Below are positions 25,821-39,400 of a stretch of DNA of 64,000 nucleotides, piece by piece. A program made the translations under genes and the position numbers. The first letter of the stretch is position 1. Each line of letters opens with the position of its first letter. The notes below the pieces were generated by a model. It saw nothing but the letters and a program-made list of their open reading frames with translations, was not told the origin of the DNA and did no database searches. The stretch comes from Pelargonium x hortorum (lineage: Eukaryota; Streptophyta; Magnoliopsida; Geraniales; Geraniaceae): the NCBI GenBank assembly GCA_036897525.1, contig JAYMTJ010000050.1:17411-81410 (forward strand). Direction: 5' to 3'.

Positions 25821-28318
25821 TTTCTTATAAGTCAAAGTATACTTTACCTAGATCTATTTAATAATCTTACTGGTAGAATACATTTCTGTAGTGTAGCACG
25901 AAAAACAAATTAAATAAGATAAGAGCAACTAACTAACACTTAAGGTAAGGAGCATTTTGTTTTGGTACTTGATTCTGTATTATTAAGTTCCAGTAAAGCA
26001 AAAAACCTAAAAATTTTTTATAGAATATATATACCAAGCCTTTCTTTCTCAGCGAGTTCCCTTTTTTTGTTCAGACGAGACTAAGAGCCCTACAGCTACC
26101 TGAGCTAAGGCTCAAAGCTAGTTCTATAACAAGAACTAAAAAACAACCAAGAAACTTCCATAGATACTTATGCTTAAGGGTTCCTTACTGACGACCACTC
26201 TGTTAATTCTATTTTAAAAAGATCCTACCTAAACTAAATAAGTTGGTTGATTCCTTTTCATTTTCTATAAGGTGCAGTAAACCCCTTTGCAGAACCCTAC
26301 TTACTATACTATAACTACTATAAGGAATCCCGACTGAAAGGAACATATCTTAATGAAATAAAATGGAGTCTCGCAATTCTCCTCTCAAGTTTGATTGCTC
26401 TACCCTGGGTCTACAAGATACTCAATAAAACCAGGAGTATGTACCTCTATTAAAAGCAACATCTGAATTTTAAGTCTTGTATTAGGTCTAACTAAGTTTT
26501 TGTTACTTTTTTCTCATAATATCTCTTAAAATCTCCCAAGTTTCCGATGGATTTTTATATTTAAATACTGACAGAGCCTAATCCTTTTTTTAGTTGTGGA
26601 CTCTTTCTTTATCTGGCTGGTAGATTACACAAGGTTAGGCTTTTTTCACATTGTATGGGTCCTTATTTTTGAAGTACAGGATAAAGGGTATTCGTTAGTT
26701 AATCTGATTTATTATAATGGAACTTTCCTTTTATTATACATTATAGACTTCGGAAGGCCTCTACTATATGTATTTCAATCCCTTTTAATAATGCGAATGC
26801 TAATAAATAGTAAGTAGTTTTTTTCGAAACCTGCGTCATTTTCCTTACCAAGAGTCCGGTTTTAACGTTATAGATGTAATGTCTGTCTTGTTATAAAATC
26901 CCAAATAAATATAGAAAGACCTCCTTTTGCACTAATCCTGGTACCAAGGCCAAGGGTCTGGGATTCTCCTTTGAAACTTTGTCGTGAAAGAGTTTGTGTT
27001 CCTTTCTTATGAAATACCTGGATCCATAGACCGGCTCTTTTGAATTATAGGTAGTGATTCCTTATTTCTTATGTATTAGAGATTTATAAAACCGTTAATG
27101 ATTGCTAAGAATTTCTTTTACTTAATTGAGTTCTTTATCTAAAGCTTACCTCTCTGGTAATGTAATTTCTATGTCTGCTGAGTTCTCTTTGTTTGGGCTT
27201 ATTTAAAATCTTCAAAGGTATCTCTATAGCGCTGTATACACAAAATTCTTAATATACTAATTCTAGATTACTCTAGGAACTAGTACAAAAAAAATAAAGA
27301 CATTCTCGAGAAGCAGGAGATTTCTATTTTCTAAATATTTGAGGTTAGGGCAGAGTGACTCGTCAAGTCCTACTAACTAAGCTACTACAAGGAAGTGCAA
27401 GAAGTTTAAATCAATTCATTAAGTATACCTTTCCTGAAAATGAAGAACGAGAAAACTGTTTAGGAAACCTAAACCTCTTAGTTTAGTTGCAATTCCTAAT
27501 GTTATAGCGTAGGACTCATATCCTCCCTCAACGCTGCAAAGAATTTCCCGGCTGTTTAACACTTTTCTTTTAGTGACACAAGACATAGAATATTGTATAT
27601 CAGACCTAACACTTAAGATTCCTTTTATATTATGTTATGAAGATCTATGAGATTCAAGGCCTCTTTCATTTAGGTTACTAGATGATCCCTGTTCTTTCTT
27701 TTCTTGAGTACTAGCTTGCTCAAAATATGATATATCTTTCTAATTTTAATAGAGTACAGGTAGATCCTTTAAGGCTTTCTTAGTTGTTCTTTCGAATCTA
27801 GGATTCGTATTTACTTTACAAGATTGAGACTGAGGAGTCAACAGATAATGATGATATTTATTCTAAATAAAGGATTTCTGGTGAGTAGACAGTAACAAGA
27901 TAAACAAATTATTAATACAAGGCATACTTTTTAACTCTTTTTTATTCCCATTTAAATAGCTAGATTTTCTTGTATGTATATATTTGCCGTTTTTTTAGAG
28001 ATATAAGGGATGCCTCCTCTAATCACCTTTGTTTAATGTATATAGAAAAAAGGAGTCCTAGTTTGCCAGTCCAATTTATAGTAAATCTTTTTCGGAATCT
28101 AAGGAAAGGTTGAGTGGCTTGGTATGAAATGAAAAAAAAAAGCCCTGCGCTACATTATATTTAAGGGGTCTCTATAAAGCCTTACACTACTTCGGTACTA
28201 CACCAGCTGCAAAAGCTTCTGCATTACCAAAGATATATGTACTTCAAATTCTTTAGCCTGGGGGGCTACGCTTTATTTAAACTTTTTTTTGTTATAAAGA
28301 AAATGACAGCTTCGAGAT

Positions 28319-28368
28319 AGAGCACTCCGTAAGTGGAAGAAATATTAGATTATACCCGGGAGTGCTTT
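28319..28368. repeat. Stem-loop with 8-10 bp stem and CCCGGG in the loop
   Basis: AGCACTCC (28321-28328) pairs with GGAGTGCT (28359-28366). One G-U and one A-T pair extend the stem outward. The loop contains a CCCGGG that shares two G with the right arm. A T-rich stretch follows on the plus strand. Confidence 0.4.
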
Positions 28369-28824
28369 TAAGTTTCGCTTCTAAAACTAGTTAAAATAAA
28401 AGTTAAGGGTTGCAACCCATTTCTATTTGTAATTTCAACTATTCCTGTTTCCTACTTGGATTTAACGAAATTATCCGGATTGCTTGTAATGTGGATTTCT
28501 ATTCCTATACTTTAGTGTTATACTTAAATAAAGTAAACTTGCTCGATAAACCCACTAGAGAATTCTCTTAAGTCGAAACCTTACAAATGTATTTAGAATT
28601 GCTTTACTATAAATTTTGTATCCTAAAGTTTAACTATTATTCTTTTGCCAGTAGGGTACCCCGAAATAAGGTGTTTTTCTTGAAGTGGTATATCTAATAA
28701 AACGGACTCTCTGTGTGTTTTTTTAGTTGTAACTAGATTTCGTTCTAGACTGGAATAAACACTCAAATATAGAATATCCTATCTTAGAAGGTGTACCAGT
28801 GCTGGTTAACTAGGTCAATAGCAA

Positions 28825-29181
28825 GTGAAAGCCCTTGACTATAAAAGAACTCCTTACTTTAGGAACTTAAAAGTACTTTCATTTCAAGAAAAATGTTATT
28901 TATCCTTAGTTAGTTTAGGTACAGGTGTTTGTACATTTAACCCTTTTTTGCATTATATTTCCTATACTTACATTATTAACTTCCTGATGACCTTCGAACC
29001 CTTATTTACTATAAAGTTTATCGAATTACTACTTTATACTTCTATTCCTCATCCCTATCAGGATAATTATAAAACAAACGAGTGTATTCATTTCTTCACT
29101 TCAGGTTTTCACAATTCCATTTTGTCAAGTATGTTTCTCTTCGGAGTGCTCAATTCCTATTGGATTTTTAGTAAAGTCTAG
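28825..29181 (+). CDS. Longest open frame (118 codons), probably chance
   Basis: Begins with GTG and runs to TAG. The translation is rich in Leu, Phe, Tyr and Ile, as A+T-rich noncoding DNA gives, and has no motif I recognise. At roughly 35% G+C a stop occurs in about 7% of random codons, so one or two stop-free runs of this length are expected on both strands of 64 kb. It is listed only because it is the maximum in the window. Confidence 0.08.
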   Translation: MKALDYKRTPYFRNLKVLSFQEKCYLSLVSLGTGVCTFNPFLHYISYTYIINFLMTFEPLFTIKFIELLLYTSIPHPYQDNYKTNECIHFFTSGFHNSILSSMFLFGVLNSYWIFSKV

Positions 29182-29992
29182 TGAAATTCTATGCTGTTAA
29201 AGTCAAATCAAAGTCATTTTTCTAAGGTTATTCAATTTCTATCATATCATATACATTATCGGATAAGTCCTCTCTAAGCTAAAGCTTCCATTGGTCAGAA
29301 AAAAGAGAGGATTTATATAATTTCCTTCCCCTTAACCAGTCAAGCCCCTTCCTAACAAAGCAAAAAGTTCTATTAGAACAAAAGGATTTCTAGTTAGGAC
29401 TCTACTCTCAAGAAATCATTTCTTAAACAAACAAATCAATTAAAGATTAAGAGCTACCAACTCCTCCAAATGGTAAAGACCCACCAATAAATAACAAGGT
29501 ACAAAAGGAGCTTGCTTGGGTCTTACTCACAAGGAAAACCCACATTTGAAAGGTTATTTTGTATCCCGGTAGTTTCTTACTGTTTGTTTAGGATATGTCT
29601 GTTAGGTTTGCATAGGACTTGTTAGAGAGAGGTATCCTGACTAGGATCGCTTTCAAGGGCTTTCCTTCATAGTAAGTACAATCAACAGAACAAGGAATTC
29701 GTTTTGAGTCGTTTGAGACAGCAATTTCCCTAGTATTTGAGTGCTATAGCCGTAGCTTCTTTGTTTAACTCGAGACGCGTTCCCTATTCTACTTGATAAT
29801 ACCCTTTACTTACTCTGAAGGATCCTATAACCAAACTGAGTTACTTCAAATAAACATCCGGAAATTCCTGAATATGGCTTAACTTAACTGTGGAACTTAA
29901 TTTGAAAGCTAAGGCAAGGACTATTAACTCTTAAAACTCCGAGCGCTCTTGCTAAAACTTCTAGGAATGTGGAACAAAAATAGAGCGGAAAT

Positions 29993-30223
29993 ATGGGTCT
30001 ATTTATAGAGCATACTGATCAAGGAAAAGACCTCTTCATTAAAAAAAATCAAGAAAAGATGGATATTATTATTCCTATTCCGGAAGCAAAAAGTATTATA
30101 GAGCAAAAACCGAGCCGAGCGAGGTGCGGTTTTATGCACAGGGGTTCCGCTTTAATAAAAAAGCAAGCCTCTCTGCAGGCGAAAGAAGGTGAAACTAGGC
30201 CAAGCCAAGGCAGTAGCTCTTAG
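29993..30223 (+). CDS. Hypothetical 76-aa open frame over a G+C-rich islet
   Basis: Unrecognised. Starts at ATG 29993, with a TAG four codons upstream in frame. The first 40 residues are Lys/Ile/Glu-rich (GLFIEHTDQGKDLFIKK). The rest is basic and small-residue-rich (PSRARCGFMHRGSALIKK) and ends in SSS. The second half coincides with a G+C-rich islet (about 30105-30215) unlike its surroundings, with GCCGAGCGAG-type words seen in plant mitochondrial DNA. AAAACCG (30106-30112) can pair with CGGTTTT (30127-30133). It could be a recently inserted or captured fragment; no start or family evidence makes it a gene. Confidence 0.2.
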   Translation: MGLFIEHTDQGKDLFIKKNQEKMDIIIPIPEAKSIIEQKPSRARCGFMHRGSALIKKQASLQAKEGETRPSQGSSS

Positions 30224-33200
30224 AATTTGTTGAATAAACTTATAATCCTAAGACTCCATGTCCTCTAGACAATTCTCCTTTTTTTTCATACGGATCCTCA
30301 CCTCAGTATTTCACTTAAACCCGATATTTGGAAAATAATTGTATAACACACTGCCAGCTTGAGCCGGAACCCCCATAAATAAGGAAGCTTTTTAATTGTG
30401 AAAACTACTAAACTAAAGAAAGGGACTTGTAATACGGACAGCATTCTGCCCAATTAAATTAAGCTCCCCTAAGGCTTATAGTACAGAGTCTAGACCCTGG
30501 TGGCGAGGAAATAAAAGTCTTTCCTTTTATTTTAATTCAAAAGACTTTCGCTTTTCTTAGCTATTAGGGAAACACCCAACCAGCAGCCTAGGTTGTATAA
30601 GCTCTTAAGAAGACAAGACTTTTGGTGTGCAGAAGCGAAAATCGATAACTAGAACTCTTCCCATTAGAGACCTTTTTTTAGGGTTTTATAACCCCAGGAC
30701 AATCGGCTCAGTATAAATACTTGACAGATCCAAGATTTTTTCTACAATTTCCTTTTCTCTCTGCGATACCTCTTCCTAAAGAAAGATAGCCTCTTTGAGT
30801 GATTTCATACCTCTAGGAATTGACCGAATAGAAGAGGTAATTTCTTAAATAGAAAGAAATGAATACAATTTTTGACAAAAACTTTTCTACCTTGTTTTGA
30901 GGCTAATTTACTTGGAATGGACTTCTCCGATCAGTGTATTCATTCTTGGCTTTGACAGTTGTTATGGTCTTGGAAGGAGATAAGCATTTCTGCTGGATTA
31001 TTATAATGGAAACATGGCATATCTTTCCTTTGTTTGGCTGCTAGGCAAGCTTTAGTATTCTTCTGTCTAGGTAATGGTGTTTCCAGATTCTCTAACTCTT
31101 TCGGTTTAGGATTCCTTGTTTAGGTTTAGTAGTTTAAGAAGGATTAATTCCTGGTTTAGGTGTTAATGTAAGCTGACATTGCTGTAAAGGCTTGATTTAT
31201 CCTGGACTCTATTTCATTACCTGTTGAGATTCCTATTATTTATAATAGACAGTTAGTTTTAGGAAGGAGTTCACAAGATTCTTAATCTTAAACCGGAAAA
31301 GACTTCTTTGTTTTAGAGACTCAAAAATTCTATATCTATTGGACTATTAGAGTTTAGGGATTTACTCAACTTCTGTGTATTAACTTATTAACTTGTACAT
31401 TTAGCACATTTCCTTAGGACCAAACCCTACTTAAATCCTCAGTTGTGTAAGCCCGCATAGCTTTCATAAAATTGTAGTCTTTCCTTATTTATTATGATGG
31501 TATCCGCAGAGAATAGCTTAAACAAGTATTCCAGAAAGACTATTATTAGGTATAAACTCCGAGTACTTTATTTCAAATCCAAAATTGCGGGATCTTTCTT
31601 TTTCACAAAGGACCCTTTTCAGTAAAGAAAATAAACTTTTTCAGACTTGAGCCCTGGGATTGTTAATTGTGTATGCTGTTACCAAAATAGAGTGACTATT
31701 CCTTTCTCTCTAAATCCTGACTAAGGGGCAACGCGTCTCTATTAGGATAAATTTACGAGCTCTTATGCTGCCCTTTGCCCGGGTATTTCTTAACTTAGTT
31801 ATAGGGGCTTTTCTTTCCTGATTTCCGCACATTAAGTAAGTTTCCTTTAGCGAACCCCCGGGTACAAGCTAACTTATTCTTGAAAGCTCATACTTTTCAT
31901 GGTATTCCTATACTTAACGAGAGTCGCTAAGCGAGCAAGCTTATATTTCATATTTCTCTTAACTTTATATAGCCCCCATATTAAGTATTAAGCATTCTAA
32001 ATCTTTTTTATTTCTCTGACCTTTCGTTCGACGGAAAGTAAGGACAGAACCCTTTTCAAAATACAAAGTAAGAGAAGTTGGTAAGCAATAAAAGGTTAAT
32101 AATCGCAATACAAACAAATATCTTGAGATTCAGTTTAATTTAAAGGAATTAGTTAACCAAAAGCAGGAACTAAAAGTCCACACTATATGGTATCTATCCG
32201 CGCCTCACACAAGAATATAACACTTCAGAAATTCCTCCGCGGAGGGAGCCTTGCCCGTGAAAAAAAAATATTAATCTGTGCAGCTAAGGGTCTTACGAGA
32301 TTTAGCGTCTTCGTTTTGTACAAGGGGCCGTCCTACTTTGTTTTGTAGAATTTTCTATTTTTGGATATCTCACCTTTTTTTAATTAAGGAAGTAATTAAT
32401 TAGTGTATTCCTATGAGTTTCCAAGGGGCCTATAATTTGAGTATCTTTCTTTTCGAAGTCGTTATTCTTATACCTCTTATCTAGAACCCAGCCAATGGAA
32501 TGCAAGTGCAGATGGTGAGGTGAATCTAGGCCAATAGCAAGTCTATGAATTCTTCTAATGTAACGAGCCAAAGCTATGATCTAAAGTAGAGGAATTGCTT
32601 TGAAACTAAATAGAAAGCAACTTGTGCAGGATTTAGTGGAACTTCTTTAGCAGTGGAACGGACCTTATCCGATAGACAGGAATGTAATGGACTCTTCTTC
32701 TAGTCAGGAACCTAATTCTCCTCTTATTTCACTAAGAATCTCTTCTTTGTTAAGGAGAATTGCTTGACAATATCTTAATTTCCTAACCATTTAGGTTTTG
32801 GATTCTTGAAACAAACCAACTAATGGAAGGAATTCCGGTATCGCTAGTTTCTATATTGCACACTTTTTTCAGGAAACACATTCATTGCAGTACCAACTCT
32901 TGGGAACCCTACATAACATAAAAATCCAACTTGAAAGCAAGCTAAGGCTAGTTTATTTGTTCTAATCGATTGGACTTTCCGATTATCTGTTTAGACGGTA
33001 AAGGACTTCTCCTAGATTTAATGCCACACTATTTTCTACAGAAACGATGAATTTTGAGTTAAATTCTATGACAGAATGGTAGCTTTTCGGTGGGCTGGTT
33101 AACTATTATAGAATGGAAAGGGCTCTCCCCTCCTAAATGAGTTGCTACAGAGCACATGAGGGAAACTTAACTAAGGAAGACAAACGAATTAAGAGACTCA

Positions 33201-33363
33201 GTTATTCCTCTTTACCAATCCTAATAGAACTAATTAACTACTAGATCTATACTGTATAAGACTCTTATAATACCTAATGACTAAAGACTTAGTACTAAAT
33301 AGACACTGATCTTATATAGACAGAATGAGTTCTTCTATATTCTATAATAGCAAGAATACATTA
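30224..33363. other. Gene-free mixed stretch
   Basis: 30.9-31.3 kb contains GGTAATGGTGTTTCCAG and CTTGTTTAGGTTTAG, distantly like blocks of the 44.1-46.4 kb repeat. 32.70-32.83 kb faintly recalls family X (TTTGTTAAGGAGAAT). CCCGGG at 31778 and 31857 and the 12-bp palindrome at 32234 lie in the A/T-rich parts. No gene. Confidence 0.5.
32234..32245. repeat. 12-bp perfect palindrome
   Basis: CCTCCGCGGAGG is the longest loop-free G+C-rich palindrome I noticed, in otherwise A+T-rich DNA. Confidence 0.5.
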
Positions 33364-33450
33364 GAACAGGAATCGAACAAAAAACCAAAAGATTACTATA
33401 ACTATAAAACTACAATTAGCAATCTACCTCAAATTGAATCTTGATTGTAA
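33364..33450 (-). pseudogene. tRNA-Ser (GCU)-like relic
   Basis: The minus strand contains an anticodon loop TTGCTAA (anticodon GCT), flanked by GATTGCTAAT as in tRNA-Ser(GCU). A long variable region follows, then GTTCGATTCC as a T loop. The span and the long variable arm fit a class II tRNA. The anticodon stem keeps only two pairs near the loop, and the T stem keeps about two. Acceptor pairing was not found. Called a decayed tRNA-Ser; chance similarity is possible. Confidence 0.3.
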
Positions 33451-36400
33451 GGATCCCTCAGCAGGACCTCTCTCTTCCAAACTTTGTTTAGTTATCCCTA
33501 CGGGGCTAATCACCAGTACAATAGGAGGGCGCGAGCCTAAAAAAATAACTATATGTGTTGAAAGTTCTTAATAGCGTGCGTAGTATAGACGACAATGAAG
33601 CTCTATTTTCTAAATAGGACTCAAAATCCCCTGTCGTAACAAGGCCTTTTCTTTCGCTTGCAGGTTTAGTGCCCTTGTTTGTGGTAATAGGAAGCTGTTA
33701 CTTCTGGACGCCTTTCTATTTATTCTAGTAGATTTTATTAGTTTAGTACGGATCTGGAGAAAACGGCTTTATAAAAGTTAGGTGTTCCTCGGGAATCCTA
33801 TAGGTGTGCTTTTTTTGTTACTTTCAGTTAGGACCTCCCCTATGTCGAGTATATCTCTGCTTTTAGTAGAGCCCCATTGCGCTTCACAGTAACCAGAATT
33901 TGACTTATACGGTATACACGCAACTCTCCTTAGAAATAAATCACAAGTTAGCAAGAACTTTTATCCTCATACTTTGCAGGTATATCTAGTATAGTATATC
34001 TACAGATAGTTACATTTCTAGAATTGCAGTTACTCTCATTTTCTAATTACAGAAGCTTCGTATTAACTAAAATATAACCCGGATAACTACCTAAATCTGA
34101 AACTTTAGTGTCCGCGCCTGGGATCTTTTGGATCCTGCTTTTTTTTTTTTAATTTGTCCCAAGCAAGCTACCTAAAAATCTCGGTATTCCTTATATGAAC
34201 CTAGGGTTTACCCCCAACTCAACTTATTTCAGTTTTATCAACAGAACTGGGTAATAATAATAATACAGAATAGAAAGCTTCCTCTTAACTTAAACTGACA
34301 AGGAATCCTTACTCTGGGTCCAAAAAACGAAAATCCATAAAGTGCTAGTTTGCTCTCGTACAGCAGAATATGCACCAAACGGTTCTTGACTAAAAACTAT
34401 TTGTTACCCCGGGGATTCCTATGAAGGAAAATGCATTACCAATTGTTGCTTTCCTTAGAGAGGTTGATACCGATCTGATAAGGAGTTTAAGATAATAGGA
34501 TTGCAGCTATTTCAGGGAAAGCCAGGATATGACTAAGAAATTGAGTTGTATCCTGTTTAATTGCGAGCTGTGTACCTTATTTCCACCTATTATTAAGTGC
34601 TTTTTACCTTAATTTTAAAAGGATAATCTACGGGCTACCAGCTTAACCGGAGAAATGTCCGTATAATTATAATTATTGAACAGTGCAAGGAAAGGCTAAT
34701 CACAAAAGAATTTCCGTTGAAGTAGGATTCTAGGATACCCTATAGGTTTTAGGTAATTACTTACCCATTTATTAACTCTAAGTCAGAAGCTTCTGAATTG
34801 GTTTAATACAACCGGCATTCCTACTACTTAGCAGCAACCCTGTCTCTATTAATAACTTTAAGAATAAATGCCAGCTCACACTGCCCCCTTGCCCTTAAAG
34901 CTCTACTCCAGATGTTTTGTCTATAAAAAACTCAGGAAGTTCTAGGATATTTCTAGTGTATTCTAAGAGCTAGGCCTATTCAATTTATCTTAGAGCGGAA
35001 TCCCTTCGTCCATTTGATTAACCCTGGATAAGACTTTGATTGCTGATAGGTTAGCAACTTTATCATATCATTAGCCAAAACTCTCGTAAAAGAACTTATT
35101 GGGATTCTTTTCTAAAGAAAATGGTTGAGCTAACGAGCATATAAATAAAGTACTGAGCAAAGACCCGAAAAACCTAAAAAGTGAGTCACCGACATTCCTT
35201 AATAAAGGGCCCTTTCCATAACTTTTCTTTGTCACTCTAATTTAGTGAAGGTCATTTGATTTGCACTCCTCTGCGAACTTGTTTTAACTAACTATACGAG
35301 TAGCCCTTGTACAAAGAGTCTAGGGTATTCCAATTAAATCAATTGTGTATGGCTTTAAATTCCCTTATTTCTGCTGTTGAGGGACAAAAGTCTTTTTGTA
35401 TATCCAGAGTTTCGGTGAATTTAATGTAATGCATAAAAGCAACCATTTGAGGCGATTCTATAGCGATTTCCTTAGGATTTCTTAAGAATGAGAGAGGGGC
35501 TTTAGTAAGGGATGGAAGAGGTGTGTTATTTACCACCTATTGACACTGAGTTGAGTAAACCGAGCCCGGTAGAAGGTAGAACTACTGAGATCTATTTCCC
35601 TTAGTATGGATCGGTATTTTTAGCTTAGGATTGACAGTTTTTTCAAGAGGAAATTTCCTAGTAATTCACCTTGTATTTAGCAAGTATTTGTATCTGTATT
35701 TGACAGGGATCCTCGGTATTGAGTATTTAGTACTAGGTATTTAGCTTGATAATGCCAATTTGTTCCGTGGAAGTAAGCCAGAAGAGTGCTATTGCACAGA
35801 GCTTTTAGGTTATGGGAGTTCGTTACATTCAAACTCAAGGCACTCAAATTTCAAAGCACTCATGGGAGTTCAAAGCAAAGGGATTCCTCAACCAAGTCAA
35901 ACAGTTTGTTTCAAGTAACTCTCTCTTTGGAAGATAGGAATGTAACTAAGGGGTCGCTGCTGAAAGACCCACTCTATTATTCTATTAACATGTAACATGG
36001 CTTTTTTAATAAATTGGATATAGGAAACACTAAACTTTCTTACCTACTACAAGTAATGCCTCCTCTTAATTAGTAGCATATAAAAAGTTACTTAATTTTA
36101 GCATTTACCAGAGTCCACGCGTGTAAGCAAATAATAAAAAAAGTGAAACCTCTGCAAGCAAATACGGATACCTATTTTCATTTTAACAAGTAAAGGCCAA
36201 TAAACTTCTGAAAGTTTAAAGCTTTAGTAGGAGTCTTTCCTCTATTTATATTCTAAATTTCCCTTGCCCTAAAGACCTAAACAAGAGCTGCTAGAATATT
36301 ACGAGGAAATACTCAGTTATCACTTCGCTATTTACAAGTCATCAGTATTATATACTAATCTCGGGAAAAAACTAGCTATTAAAAGCACTGGCTGGCTCTT

Positions 36401-39400
36401 CAGGGCTTCATATTATAAAAATAACGAAGACCTTTACCCTTAAATATCGGTTGTGTGAACACACCTTTAGAAGTCGAAGAGATACCTCAGAATTTATTGC
36501 TCCAGTAATATTAAGACTCGTACTGAGACTTTTTTTTACCAAAGTTAAAGGCATACATCAATTTTTGGACTTCACAATATATGAAATACCCACTTGTTTA
36601 GCAACTAAGAAATGAGCTTTTTTTTCATCTAAAAAGTCTAAGTGATCCTATCCTCATGAGTTTATAGTAAGGCCTTCAATCAATCAAATCTGATCAATCA
36701 AAAAGGAATATAAATTTTATACTTTTACTCACACGATACTTAGTGGTATAACCCATAACTCAGAGCTTTCCTTTTGTTTCTATAGTATTTATGATTTCAT
36801 ACAAGGCAATCCCTTCGATCAAATAGGACAATCTTAAGATATAAATAAATATAAACCTTAGTTACTAAACACGGAACATATAAGTGGATAACAAAAAATC
36901 TATTATGAATACCCTACTATCCCCAGAGTCTACACTCTAAGGATTAGTAAAGTCAAGGATAGTTTAACAAAGAAGGGAATTTTATGCTATTTAAAGTATA
37001 CAATATAAACAGGTAACTAAAAAAGTTCGACAAAGCACTAGTCAAAGCAAAGAGCCTTATTCAAGTTGTGGTTAGGAGTCCTCCGTTTGGAGACAACAAA
37101 CAACATGATTTATAAAGTGGAGTTTAATTGCAATACTCAAAGTATACGTCGTTCTCCCTTAATAAAAAGTACCAGGCATCTCTAGCCTATAAGAAAACTT
37201 TAGTAAGTGAAACCTTATTTACTCCGTCTTCTCAGGTCTTATGCAGTACTACCCTTTTTCACAATATTAGGAATCTAGGAAACTTTATATAAGTGCTCAC
37301 TGAACTACAGGGGGAATCCTCGTGGTTTAAAATAGCTGGGATATTACTAGTAGTAGAAAATACCAATACAAAAAGCTGTAACTGAGCAAGCCTTGTGAGG
37401 AAGCCGTATATTATTAAATCCTAGACGGAGTTCTATCTCCTTATGATTCAGTAAGTACTTGCAACATCTAGCGCCCGGCGTCCCTTAACCCGAGTTAAAT
37501 ACTAAAGAATCCTTATAAAAGAAAAGGGTGCCGTGAATGAAAGCTGGAGTTCCTCATTAGAAACAGATAAAGTGATCAGAGTCATTTCGGCTCAAAATAA
37601 GTTCTATAGATGTATCCCCGAGAGTTTATATTATGAAATATAGGACAAAGTTCTGCTCTACAATCTAGTCCAGGATTTTCTTACAAGTAAGTTCACTAGG
37701 AATTTATATAACTAAGTGAACACTAGCAGGTTTTTTTAATAAGTATTTACAAAATAAGGGGTCCCGGAATCGGGGTTTAAAGTTTAAAGACAGGAAATGC
37801 AAACAAAGTATAGTGGAGATTGGTAGCCTCAACCCAGAGTTAAGAAATATCTATAGGAATTCTTTTTTACTGAGAAGTTCCTGAGGTCCAGCTCCTAGCT
37901 CCCTTCACTTCAAATGGGTGGAATATCGTTTAGAAAGGAATTTCTCTTGTTGCAGAGTCTTTTGCAAAGGTTCCGGTCTTCTAACTAAGTATAAAGAAAA
38001 AATCCTGTAGCCCTTAAACTACACTTTCATTGGTTGAGGTAGTTAGAAGCTTTTTTTTCACTGATATTGTATTGGGGAAATTGTAAATCCTTACTAAATG
38101 ACTTTTTCATCAACTAAAATAAGGGTTACGAGCGCCTTTTCTTTATAGGTACCGGATACTTTACTTTTTTCAAGCGGAGGGATTCCCTTACTTGCAACTA
38201 TAATTAATTGGCAATGCCTTGAATATTCTAGGTAATCCCGCACTTGTACAATACAAGCTTTCTAGATATAAATACACTTACTGAAATTACCAAAATTTAA
38301 CTCGAAAGTAAAACACATAGCTATTTTCAGGGATAGATTTTTTGTGTAAGTTACTAGAGAATACCCAGGAATGGCAGAAGATTAATTCCTTTACTTGCTG
38401 TTAATTAGAAAAACTTTTATGTTTTGTATCTATCTTATACCAGTGTGTCAAGCCCAGTTTTGTACCATTATTATGTATCCCCTAATGCATTTCCGTGCTA
38501 TAAGACTCAAATAAATTAAATAAAGCTGGCAATTCCTGTTTATCAAGAAGAAGTCGGGTCAAAACTAAGAGAAATATTTCATCTTGTTTTGGTATATCAT
38601 ATGCATATACCCAAGTAGGGATTCTCAATTTATGAATAACTTTGTTTTGAACCTTCAACATCCCTTCTCCATGTAAAGAGGGCACCTACCACCCTTTAGC
38701 TTCATCTTAACCAATTAAAAAAGAAGACGGAAGACTCTAGAAATATAACAGTACTTTTGAGTTTGTAGATTTTCCACGTGAGGGAAACAAGAAAGGATAG
38801 TGTGGAACTATAGAGCTTCTTGATTCTGTTTGTCTACACATGTTTTATAAGAATATCATATACAAGTTATGCGGGTTATAGATATTGCCGTAAATACTCC
38901 AACTCGTCATACAACTTTTCCTTTTCATATAGAAGCTTCTCTTATTTTTATTACCTGTACTGTAAGAAAAAAACCTCTAGGGGTCTCGTTAGTTATTTAG
39001 AATTTCTTTTCTCTAACTGAGCTTATAGGCTATTACTTATCTCTGTTATATCCCCAAAACCAAAATTGTTTGAGCTTTTTTTCCAAGTGAGATATGGGTT
39101 AACCGATTTTCTTCTGAGAGACAATAAAATTGTGTGGGCTGTATCAACAATCAGAGAAGACTAATAATACAATTTGAACTACCCTTTGGATGCATAGATA
39201 TCCGCTCTATTTTCTAGAAATGTCTTAACAGATTAAGAATATAATACCTAGACCGCTTTCTTAAGAGCTCTCTTATTAATGTAAATCCTGGTAATTAAGG
39301 CATCGCCGACTCAGGACACCCTCTATAAACCCTTCATCTTTGAACAACGAACTTCTTTCTAACTCTGGAAAATGTTATTTCTATTCTCAAAAGAGTCAGG

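Larger units (their letters stand above)
25821..29990. other. Gene-free A+T-rich DNA
   Basis: Apart from the stem-loop at 28319 and the long but chance-like frame at 28825, nothing stands out. The texture shifts to the second type near 29.3 kb. Confidence 0.6.

Noticed and set aside
28825-29181. Longest open frame as a real gene
   Set aside because: Length equals the chance maximum for the composition, it starts with GTG, and the translation is Leu/Phe/Tyr/Ile-rich without motifs. Kept in the list only as the maximum.
37401-37433. Group II intron domain V-like words AAGCCGTAT ... GACGGAGTTC
   Set aside because: The stem between them does not form and no domain VI or 5' splice motif was found.
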